In this document: positions 7,567 to 14,332 of the stretch, piece after piece
Layout of the letters: every line of letters begins with the position of its first letter
Position numbering within the stretch: position 1 is the stretch's first letter
Assembly: GCF_002261185.1 (NCBI RefSeq)
Contig: NZ_NEVQ01000014.1
Location: forward strand, 1-40,140
Direction of reading: 5' to 3'
Source of the DNA: Bordetella genomosp. 4
Lineage (GTDB): Bacteria > Pseudomonadota > Gammaproteobacteria > Burkholderiales > Burkholderiaceae_B
Length of the DNA stretch: 40,140 bases
Position numbers and translations under genes: made by a program
The notes under the pieces: model-generated
The model's input: the letters and a program-made list of their open reading frames with translations, nothing else
Databases searched by the model: none
Told to the model about the DNA's origin: nothing

Positions 7567-8646
7567 TTAAAACGCAAAATGGCGACGGACCCGCACGCCA
7601 ATCAATGACCCGCAAAACGCTAATGGCACCCAGATCCACCCGTGCAAACTGCCGGTGGAAATCCCACTGACCATGGCGCCGATATTGCAGCCAAATGCCA
7701 GGCGCGAGCTATAGCCGAGCAAAAAGCCCGCGATGATGCCGACCAGCCATTGCTTGCCCGTCAAGGGAGCACGCTGCGCGGCGGTTTGCCCCGCGGCGAC
7801 AAACAAGGCGCCCGCCAAGATACCGATGTTGGTGATCGACGTGACGTCGAGGAATACCGATTGCGACAGGTTATTCAGGTTAACGGGCTGACTCCAGAAA
7901 GCGTTCGCCGTGGGATCGAATAACCCTGCGGCAGTCGCGAGCTTTGCGGCCCACAGGCCGAAGCCATACACCACCCCCCAAGGTTGACCGGCAATGACCA
8001 GGTTTAGCAACGCCAATACCGCCAACAATACCGCGCCGATCAGCAGGCGTCTGTTAAGCCAGCTGGCGCCCTTACCCACCCAGGCGCGCGCGGCCAGACC
8101 GAACACCACCAAGCCAATCAATGTCAGTCCAAACGCCTCGCCTGCGCCAAACGTTTTCACCAAGCTGACGGGAGCCGTCGCACCCAGTTGCAGCCATTGT
8201 TCCAACTGCGCCGAACCCAGGAAGCTGCCGATTGCGAACACCGGCAATATCGCCATATTCAACGGCACGCCCATGCCAGCCTTGTACAGCGTGCCGGAGC
8301 CACAGCCATCTGCAATCTGCATTGTGGCGCCAAATACAAACGCGCCTATTAACAAACTGATACTAGGTGGGCCCAGAGCCGCCCCTAGATCGGTCGGATA
8401 TTCGGCCAGCAACGGCATACACACCGCCGCCGCGATCGCCAACAGTACCAATTGCGCCATCACGCCGCTGGGATCACGCTGCTCGATCAGACGCCGCCAC
8501 CCGGTCGTAAATCCGAATCGCGCGCCGGCCAGCACGCCGCCCATGCCGATGCCAACGAGAAATAAGGCCGCCTGACGTAGCGATACGAACCAGGCCAGTG
8601 CCAAGAAAAACGCGGCGAATACTGCCGCCAACGGGAAACGGGTCAT
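7567..8646 (-). CDS. YeeE/YedE-family sulfur-compound transporter (TsuA-like)
   Basis: The product is an inner-membrane protein of about 359 residues with roughly ten hydrophobic segments. Diagnostic motifs are DGCGSGTLYKAGMG in the middle and FGCNIGAMVSGISTGS near the C-terminus; the conserved Cys in these motifs relay thiosulfate through the membrane in the characterised TsuA homologue. Sulfur-substrate transport is therefore established for the family, but the exact substrate here is inference. I prefer ATG 8646 (GTG at 8649 is also possible), with AAGG eight bases upstream. A terminator-like hairpin lies directly before the gene. The gene upstream encodes a periplasmic rhodanese, which fits processing or use of thiosulfate or persulfide sulfur. 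Confidence 0.88.
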   Translation of the reverse strand: MTRFPLAAVFAAFFLALAWFVSLRQAALFLVGIGMGGVLAGARFGFTTGWRRLIEQRDPSGVMAQLVLLAIAAAVCMPLLAEYPTDLGAALGPPSISLLIGAFVFGATMQIADGCGSGTLYKAGMGVPLNMAILPVFAIGSFLGSAQLEQWLQLGATAPVSLVKTFGAGEAFGLTLIGLVVFGLAARAWVGKGASWLNRRLLIGAVLLAVLALLNLVIAGQPWGVVYGFGLWAAKLATAAGLFDPTANAFWSQPVNLNNLSQSVFLDVTSITNIGILAGALFVAAGQTAAQRAPLTGKQWLVGIIAGFLLGYSSRLAFGCNIGAMVSGISTGSLHGWIWVPLAFCGSLIGVRVRRHFAF

Positions 8647-8657
8647 CACATGCCTTG

Positions 8658-8682
8658 AAAAACCCCGGCGCTCAAGCCGGGG
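8658..8682 (-). terminator. terminator-like hairpin between rhodanese and transporter genes
   Basis: On the minus strand CCCCGGC (8682-8676) pairs with GCCGGGG (8669-8663) over a 6-base loop and is followed by TTTTT (8662-8658), a textbook intrinsic terminator. It ends only 11 bases before the YeeE/YedE start, so it would either cut off that gene from the rhodanese transcript or act as an attenuator. Confidence 0.75.
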
Positions 8683-8802
8683 AAAAGGACGCAGCCAAAG
8701 CGCTGCGGAAAAGCCCCCATGCCGTGCCTGCGGCCTGCTGCCCGGGAAACGGGGCGTCTTGCCTTGGGGGCTGGGGTGACAAAAACCAGATCAGACCTGC
8801 GA

Positions 8803-9738
8803 TCAGCCCGCCAAATCCTTCAGGCTTTTCCAGATCTGCTGCCCTCTGCTAGGCACATTGTCCATGGGCAAGGCCTCCTGGGATTGTGTCCAATCGGCCA
8901 GCGATGCCGGATAGAGCATCACGTTCTTTTGGCCGACCACCTCCGACAGGGCGAACCAATCAGTCGCAGCCCAGTGGCCGGTATTGCAGAAAGAAATGGT
9001 TTCATCTGCAGGTTCGGGCAAAGACTGCGACGCAATCGTTTTCGCCTCGTCCGCCGACACAAAGATCGACGTGCCGGGCTTGAACCATTTGCTGTGCTCG
9101 AGGTTGAGCGCGTTGTGGATCGTGCCGGGGATCTTGGCAGTGGGCGCCTTGACCTCGCCGCGGAAGAAATTCGATGGGCGGGCGTCAACCAAGTGCACTT
9201 TAGGATTGTCGATCTGGGCCAGCACCTGCTCTTGAGTCGCGATCAGAGATCGATTCAGCACCGGCGTATAGGTGCTGGCCGCGACAGTCGGCACCGTTTG
9301 ATCCTGGGGCAAGCCGGCGTCAACCCAGGCCTTCACCCCGCCGTTCAAGATCGACAGCTCGGACAAGCCCAGATACTTCAGCGTCCAATACACCCGGGCG
9401 GAGCTGCCGAAATCGGTGGCGTCAGCGCCCGACGATACGACGACAGCATGGGTGTTCTGATCCACGCCCAGTTTGCGCACCAGGTCAGCGAGTTTTTCCA
9501 CGGGCGGCAGCAGGCCCGGATTGTCCGCCGGCCCCCGCCATTGGCCATAGGGAGCCGACAAGGCGCCGGGAATATGGTTGGCAGCATAGTCCTGCGGCGG
9601 CCGTATATCGATGATGCGCACGGCAGGTTCGCTACGCACCGCGTTCAGCTCGGCGGGCGTCAACAAGGGCTGAGCGGCGTACACCGCCGAGCCCGCCATC
9701 ATCGCCGCGGCGGAAAAAAGAAGGAGAAGACGCTTCAT
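8803..9738 (-). CDS. periplasmic two-domain rhodanese (thiosulfate/3-mercaptopyruvate sulfurtransferase)
   Basis: The 311-residue protein starts with a Sec signal peptide (MKRLLLLFSAAAMMAG, cleavage expected after VYA), placing it in the periplasm. The first rhodanese domain (about 25-145) contains RIIDIRPPQDYAANHIPGA but lacks the active-site Cys (VVVSSGADATDFG). The second (about 160-305) has LVDARPSNFFRGE and the catalytic CNTGHWAATDW. One inactive plus one active domain is normal for this family, which moves sulfane sulfur from thiosulfate or mercaptopyruvate to an acceptor. It is the first gene of a minus-strand cluster with the YeeE/YedE transporter. Paired AT-rich palindromes lie upstream. 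Confidence 0.9.
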   Translation of the reverse strand: MKRLLLLFSAAAMMAGSAVYAAQPLLTPAELNAVRSEPAVRIIDIRPPQDYAANHIPGALSAPYGQWRGPADNPGLLPPVEKLADLVRKLGVDQNTHAVVVSSGADATDFGSSARVYWTLKYLGLSELSILNGGVKAWVDAGLPQDQTVPTVAASTYTPVLNRSLIATQEQVLAQIDNPKVHLVDARPSNFFRGEVKAPTAKIPGTIHNALNLEHSKWFKPGTSIFVSADEAKTIASQSLPEPADETISFCNTGHWAATDWFALSEVVGQKNVMLYPASLADWTQSQEALPMDNVPSRGQQIWKSLKDLAG

Positions 9739-9791
9739 GGTGATACGTGCCTGAAAGGAGTAAGCCCAGCGGCCATTCTTTCATTATTTAT

Positions 9792-9830
9792 TTATATATA
9801 AAAATACATTTTAATCATCTTTATATATAA
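9792..9830 (-). promoter_or_regulatory. paired TTATATATAA palindromes upstream of the rhodanese gene
   Basis: The 10-base palindrome TTATATATAA occurs at 9792-9801 and again at 9821-9830, 29 bp apart (about three helical turns), 54-92 bp before the rhodanese start. Paired palindromes at this spacing look like operators of a dimeric repressor. AT-rich dyads are used by sulfide-responsive ArsR-type repressors such as BigR, but no such gene is in the window. Confidence 0.45.
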
Positions 9831-9936
9831 GAAAGTAAGAACGACCCGCGCGCTCTTTATTAGAGGACGAACACCCACGAAACGGCCGCCATCAGGATGG
9901 CAATGCCGTTCAACCCCAGAAAACCGGACCTATTGA

Positions 9937-10824
9937 TCAGGCCAGATATCGCTGGAACCAGGCGATGGTACGGTCCCATGCCTGCTTGGCCGCCGCCTCG
10001 TCGTAGCGAGGCGTGGAGTCGTTGTGGAACCCGTGGTTGGTTCCGGGATAAATATAGGCTTCGTATTTGGTGCCCGCGGCCTTGAGCGCCGCCTCGTAGG
10101 CTGGCCATGTCCCGTTGACGTTGGGATCGGTCTCGGCAAAATGAAAGAGCAGCGGCGCCTTGATGCGTCCTACGTCCTCGGGTTTGGCCTGCCGGCCATA
10201 GAACGGCACGGCCGCGGCGAGTTCAGGATAAGCGACAGACGCTGCATTGCTGACACCGCCGCCGTAGCAGAATCCCGTGATGCCGACCTTGTCGGTGGTC
10301 AGATCGCTGGCGCGCAGATACTCGATCGCGGCAAAGAAATCATTCATCAATTTCTGCGGATCGACTTTTTGCTGCAATTCGCGGCCCTTGTCGTCGTTGC
10401 CGGGATAGCCGCCGACCGAGCTCAGGCCATCAGGGGCCAACGCGATAAAACCGGCCTTGGCCACACGGCGCGCCACGTCCTCGATATAAGGATTCAAGCC
10501 TCGGTTTTCGTGCACGACGACGATGCCGGGCACCTTGCCTTTGGCGGCCTTGGGACGCACCAGATAACCGCGCACCTGACCGTGCCCGTTAGGCGATGGG
10601 TACTCGATGTATTCCGCCACGATATCGGGATCGGTGAACTGTACCTGCTGGGCCATCGCGTAGTCGGGACTCAAGGACGCCAGGATCGTTGCGGCCGTCA
10701 GACCGCCCACAGCATATTTCGCCGCGCGATCGAGAAAATCTCGCCGGCTGATCCGGCCATGCACATAGCCGTCATAAAGCTCAAGCAATTCAGGGGAAAA
10801 GTCGCGGGCGGTGAGGCGGCTCAT
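9937..10824 (-). CDS. dienelactone-hydrolase-family protein with a Tat signal
   Basis: The product has 295 residues. An N-terminal segment of ~27 residues is followed by SRRDFLDRAAKYAVGG and a hydrophobic stretch ending near AMAQQ, a twin-arginine export signal. The alpha/beta-hydrolase domain (about 75-295) has the dienelactone hydrolase features: HENRGL, nucleophile Cys in GFCYGGG, Asp in HFAETDPNVNG and His in NHGFHND. Family members hydrolyse lactones and esters; the Tat-exported YghX-like members have no agreed substrate. It is not clearly in an operon with the rhodanese, which starts 198 bp downstream. The ATG at 10824 is preceded by GGAG. Confidence 0.87.
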   Translation of the reverse strand: MSRLTARDFSPELLELYDGYVHGRISRRDFLDRAAKYAVGGLTAATILASLSPDYAMAQQVQFTDPDIVAEYIEYPSPNGHGQVRGYLVRPKAAKGKVPGIVVVHENRGLNPYIEDVARRVAKAGFIALAPDGLSSVGGYPGNDDKGRELQQKVDPQKLMNDFFAAIEYLRASDLTTDKVGITGFCYGGGVSNAASVAYPELAAAVPFYGRQAKPEDVGRIKAPLLFHFAETDPNVNGTWPAYEAALKAAGTKYEAYIYPGTNHGFHNDSTPRYDEAAAKQAWDRTIAWFQRYLA

Positions 10825-10975
10825 GGCGGAGGATCTCCGAGGCAGTGACGCACTGACGGGAGCACCCTGCGCCCGGGCGCGGTAGCAATGAGAGGCGGAT
10901 CCTCACGGGCCAAGGGCATCAAAGTGCCTAAAGGTGATATACGCGAAGTATTCACAAGCAACCGGAGGATCCGTC

Positions 10976-11062
10976 ATGAAGTTTACGCCAGTTGGCGCCA
11001 CCGTTGCAAAGTTAAGTCTGAAGTTGATCATCGAAGGCTGCGTGCGCAGTCAGAAACGATGA
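10976..11062 (+). pseudogene. 28-codon frame with a strong ribosome-binding site; possible IS110-type transposase remnant
   Basis: ATG at 10976 follows GGAGGA at 10963-10968. The first residues MKFTPVGATVAK resemble the N-terminus of IS110-family transposases (MKF-x2-VG-x-D-x-AK type), but the Asp is replaced and the frame ends after 28 residues. It may be a decayed transposase start or a short real peptide. The rest of the 10825-11084 interval holds nothing recognisable. Confidence 0.25.
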
Positions 11063-11084
11063 CACTCGCCCCTTCCCTGTGAAC

Positions 11085-11564
11085 TCAAGCAGCATCATCC
11101 ACGGCTCCGTCGCTCTGGTCCGCTACAGGCTCGTGCCAATGCATCAGCGTCTTTAGCATTTCGACAAAAGAGGCCGCGCGCTCCGGATCAAATGACGCCA
11201 GTATTTCACGTTGATGGGCCATCGCCTGATCGCACAAGCTGCCGATCAATCGCCGTCCCGCCGCGGTAATCCGCACCTGAGTTTGCCGGCGATCCGCTCG
11301 CACGCCGACGCGTTCTACCCAACCGTCGATCTCCATACGCTGCACCACTTTGCTCAACGTAGGCTGTTTGGTGATGGCCAGGCGCGCCAAGGATCCGATG
11401 GTTTCGCCCGTGCCGCCCATCAAGCTCGCCAATACGCGCCACTCCGTCACCGAAAGCCCTGCCGCATTGACCTGCAAGTGGAAGTCCGCCGAGATGCGAT
11501 GGCTGGCCTGCGCCAATAGATAAGCCAGATATTCGTCTACAAAACGCGTCGATGGCGGATTCAT
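11085..11564 (-). CDS. MarR-family regulator of the adjacent aromatic catabolic operon
   Basis: This 159-residue protein has the MarR winged-helix layout: a dimerisation helix (RFVDEYLAYLLAQASHRI), then LSVTEWRVLASLMGG, recognition region ITKQPTLSKVVQRME near residues 63-77, and the wing GVRADRRQTQVRITAAG with the conserved DRR. It is divergent from the 14-gene operon that starts at 11877. MarR repressors are known to govern auxin (indole-3-acetate) catabolic loci in several plant-associated proteobacteria, and its placement suggests the same role, released by an indolic ligand. Its start codon overlaps the stop of a 66-codon upstream frame (ATGA). Confidence 0.88.
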   Translation of the reverse strand: MNPPSTRFVDEYLAYLLAQASHRISADFHLQVNAAGLSVTEWRVLASLMGGTGETIGSLARLAITKQPTLSKVVQRMEIDGWVERVGVRADRRQTQVRITAAGRRLIGSLCDQAMAHQREILASFDPERAASFVEMLKTLMHWHEPVADQSDGAVDDAA

Positions 11565-11761
11565 TCGGCCTCATCTTTACTTCGAAACCAGGCACGGTTC
11601 GCACCTGCACCAACATGACTGCCGGATGCTGTGCCGCACCATACCGCGATGCCCTGTTTTAGCATGCCATGCACCAATTCGATACAGGGTAAACCTGGAT
11701 ATAAATCATCTTCCCAAGCCATATACACCCTTGTTTCTAAGTGATATTTTGTCTTTTCCAT
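11561..11761 (-). CDS. 66-codon leader frame overlapping the MarR start
   Basis: This frame begins at ATG 11761 (MEKTKYHLETRVYMAW) and its TGA overlaps the MarR ATG by the ATGA arrangement, as in translationally coupled genes. The product has no recognisable domain, two Cys, and no signal. The ribosome-binding site is not obvious. It could be a genuine small protein, a translated leader, or chance. Confidence 0.3.
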   Translation of the reverse strand: MEKTKYHLETRVYMAWEDDLYPGLPCIELVHGMLKQGIAVWCGTASGSHVGAGANRAWFRSKDEAE

Positions 11762-11779
11762 GAAAAATCATATTTTTTG

Positions 11780-11808
11780 TTGACAGTTATATAGTTGACT
11801 CCTAAAGT
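11780..11808 (+). promoter_or_regulatory. candidate sigma-70 promoter and operator of the catabolic operon
   Basis: TTGACA at 11780-11785 and TAAAGT at 11803-11808, spaced by 17 bases, make a credible promoter 68 bases before the first gene. GTTGAC occurs twice (11779-11784 and 11794-11799), the second copy lying in the spacer, and TATATA lies between. A MarR protein bound here would block RNA polymerase. The operator assignment is inference. Confidence 0.5.
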
Positions 11809-11876
11809 ATTTATTCGTGACGCGATCGCGGCAAAAAACACGGGCTCTCGACAGCTCCGGACTCAGGGAAAACGGC

Positions 11877-14252
11877 ATGGCTGAAAGATCTTTCAAGAAA
11901 GAAGTCCAGCAGTTGCGCATCGGCGCCGGCACGGAATTCCGCGGCGAAGGCATTCTGGCTGTGACCAAAGGCCTGCTGCAGGCCGGCGTGGGCTACGTGG
12001 GCGGTTATCAGGGCTCGCCGATTTCGCACTTGATGGATGTCTTGGCCGACGCAAACGAGATCCTGCAAGAGCTGGGCGTGCATTTTGAGGCCAGCGCCTC
12101 CGAGGCCACTGCCGCCGCGACGCTCGCCGCCTCAGTCATGTATCCGATTCGCGGCGCCGTCACCTGGAAATCCACCGTCGGCACGAACGTGGCCTCTGAT
12201 GCGCTGGCCAATCTGGCCTCGGGCGGCGTCACGGGCGGCGCGCTGATCATTGTGGGAGAGGACTACGGCGAGGGCTCCTCCATCATGCAAGAGCGCTCGC
12301 ATGCTTTTGCAATGAAATCGCAAATCTGGCTGCTGGACCCGCGCCCCAATCTGGAAAGCATGGTCAAGGCGGTCGAAGACGGATTCGAGCTGTCCGAGGC
12401 CAGCAATACCCCTGTGATGCTGCAACTGCGCATCCGCGGCTGTCATGTGCATGGGCGATTTATTGCCAAGGACAACAAACGCCCCGCATTCACGCTGGCC
12501 CAAGCGCTGGAAAATCCCTCACGCGATACCAATCGCATCGTGTTGCCGCCCGCCTCGTTTTTGCACGAGCAGGAAAAGATCAAAAACCGCTGGCCCGCCG
12601 CGGTGCGCTATATCCAGGAACATCAGCTCAACGAATTCATGGACGATGGCGATCTGCAGGATATCGGTTTGATCCTGCAAGGCGGTCTGTATAACGGCGT
12701 CATCCGCGGATTGCAGTTGCTGGGATTGGCGGATCACTTTGGCAATAGCCGCATACCGCTCTACGTCATGAACGTCACCTACCCGGTCATCGAGGACGAG
12801 GTGCAGCGTTTCTGTACGGGCAAGCGCGCCGTGTTGATGCTGGAAGAAGGTCAGCCCGATTATCTGGAACAGAATCTGCACGCCATCCTGCGCAAGGCCG
12901 GCGTAGCCACTGCGTTGCATGGTAAAGATTTTCTGCCGATGGCGGGCGAGTACACCACGCAGGTGCTGCGCGATGGGATACGCGGGTTCCTGGCCAAGTA
13001 TCAACCCGAGGTGCTGCAGACGCATCCGGCAGTCGCGGCAGATGCCGGACCGCTGTCGGCCACACCCGTGAATCCGGCACACACTGACACCCGTCAGCAA
13101 TCGCTGCGGAACCTGGTGCAGGAAACCGTGCTCGATTCGCCGCAACCACACGCAGTGAAGCAGGCATCAATCAGCCCGGGCGCACCGGGAACAGGAGCCG
13201 CTCAGTCCCATACGGCAACACAGGTGCCCAGCGGTACGGGTGCCAAAGCGCTCCCTAAAGAACAACCCATCACGTTCCACAAACACATCGCGGATCTGGC
13301 TCAGGTCGTACCGCCCCGCCCGGCGGGCTTTTGTACGGGCTGTCCGGAACGGCCTATTTTTTCCGCGCTGACGCTGGCGCAGGAAACGCTGGGACAACAC
13401 CATATTTCCTGTGACATCGGCTGCCATCTGTTCTCGATTTTGCCGCCGTTCAATCTCGGCGCGACGACGATGGGGTATGGCCTGGGTGCATCCAGCGCAG
13501 CCGCTTTCAATGTTCCGGCAGCAAAGCGGCCCATCTCGATCATGGGCGATGGCGGTTTCTGGCATAACGGGCTGGCGTCGGGCATCGGCAATGCGGTATT
13601 CAACAAGTACGACGGCGTCATCGTCATCGTCGACAACTTTTATGCCTCAGCGACGGGCGGCCAGGACATCCTGTCCTCGCGCGCGCAGAACCCGGATCGC
13701 AGCACCAACAACCCTATCGATGCGGCCGTGCGCGGCGTGGGCGTCAAGTGGGTGCGCACGCTGGATCGCACCTACGACGTCGCCAAGGTCCGCGCCACGA
13801 TCGAAGAAGCCCTGACCACGGACGAAAAAGGTCCAAAGGTCATCATCGCGCAGTCCGAGTGCATGCTGAATAAGCAACGGCGCATCAAGCCGCAGTTCAA
13901 CCAGGCCGTCAAAGACGGCAAGCGCGTGGTGAAGGAACGTTTTGGCGTCGATCCCGATGTCTGCACGGGCGATCACGCGTGCATCCGCTTGTCGGGCTGC
14001 CCGTCGCTGAGCGTGAAAGACAGCGGGGATCCGTTGAAAGAGGACCCGGTGGCGCATGTGGAAAGCAGTTGCGTCGGCTGCGGTAATTGCGGTGAGGTCG
14101 CTCACGCCGCTGTGCTGTGCCCCTCGTTTTATCGCGCCGATATCGTGCATAACCCGACGAAATGGGATCTCACTGCTGCACGCGTGCGCGGCGCTGTCAT
14201 TGGTTTCTTGCAAAGGCGGCGCGCCAGACGCCTGGCACAGACCGCTTGGTAA
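11877..14252 (+). CDS. indolepyruvate:ferredoxin oxidoreductase-like alpha subunit (thiamine-diphosphate and iron-sulfur)
   Basis: The start at ATG 11877 has AGGGAA upstream; the frame is open to 11817. The 791-residue protein contains a pyrimidine-binding domain (about 15-200, with GYQGSPISHLMD), a domain III-like region (265-375), a Pro/Ala/Thr-rich linker (about 385-465), a thiamine-diphosphate domain with GFCTGCPERP at 484-492 and GDGGFWHNG at 557-565 ending in VDN at 585-587, and C-terminal iron-sulfur Cys (696, 702, 708; CVGCGNC at 732-738; C748). Such enzymes oxidatively decarboxylate aryl 2-oxoacids to acyl-CoA and reduce ferredoxin. In this operon the likely 2-oxoacid is isatinate (2-aminophenylglyoxylate) rather than indolepyruvate; that is inference from neighbours. 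The beta subunit follows. Confidence 0.88.
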   Translation: MAERSFKKEVQQLRIGAGTEFRGEGILAVTKGLLQAGVGYVGGYQGSPISHLMDVLADANEILQELGVHFEASASEATAAATLAASVMYPIRGAVTWKSTVGTNVASDALANLASGGVTGGALIIVGEDYGEGSSIMQERSHAFAMKSQIWLLDPRPNLESMVKAVEDGFELSEASNTPVMLQLRIRGCHVHGRFIAKDNKRPAFTLAQALENPSRDTNRIVLPPASFLHEQEKIKNRWPAAVRYIQEHQLNEFMDDGDLQDIGLILQGGLYNGVIRGLQLLGLADHFGNSRIPLYVMNVTYPVIEDEVQRFCTGKRAVLMLEEGQPDYLEQNLHAILRKAGVATALHGKDFLPMAGEYTTQVLRDGIRGFLAKYQPEVLQTHPAVAADAGPLSATPVNPAHTDTRQQSLRNLVQETVLDSPQPHAVKQASISPGAPGTGAAQSHTATQVPSGTGAKALPKEQPITFHKHIADLAQVVPPRPAGFCTGCPERPIFSALTLAQETLGQHHISCDIGCHLFSILPPFNLGATTMGYGLGASSAAAFNVPAAKRPISIMGDGGFWHNGLASGIGNAVFNKYDGVIVIVDNFYASATGGQDILSSRAQNPDRSTNNPIDAAVRGVGVKWVRTLDRTYDVAKVRATIEEALTTDEKGPKVIIAQSECMLNKQRRIKPQFNQAVKDGKRVVKERFGVDPDVCTGDHACIRLSGCPSLSVKDSGDPLKEDPVAHVESSCVGCGNCGEVAHAAVLCPSFYRADIVHNPTKWDLTAARVRGAVIGFLQRRRARRLAQTAW

Positions 14253-14263
14253 TACCGCAGTAT

Positions 14264-14291
14264 CGCGATGGGACGATCCAATCCCATCGCG
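14264..14291 (+). other. intercistronic hairpin between the two oxidoreductase subunit genes
   Basis: CGCGATGGGA (14264-14273) pairs perfectly with TCCCATCGCG (14282-14291) over an 8-base loop, in the 80-bp gap between the two subunit genes. No U-run follows, so termination is unlikely. Such hairpins often stabilise or define processing of the upstream message. Confidence 0.55.
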
Positions 14292-14332
14292 CCGAATGAT
14301 GATCTGTATGGTTTTCCCATCTCGAGACTCGC

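Noticed and set aside
8683-8802. Open minus-strand frame just after the rhodanese stop that reads like a short hydrophobic peptide
   Set aside because: No usable start codon or ribosome-binding site, and it runs into the terminator hairpin.
8719-9801. 360-codon plus-strand frame opposite the rhodanese gene
   Set aside because: Antisense shadow; the minus-strand product has a signal peptide and two rhodanese domains.
9860-9936. Short hydrophobic peptide encoded just after the dienelactone-hydrolase stop
   Set aside because: It would need a CTG or TTG start inside or beside the stop codon, with no ribosome-binding site; about 25 residues is too short to support.
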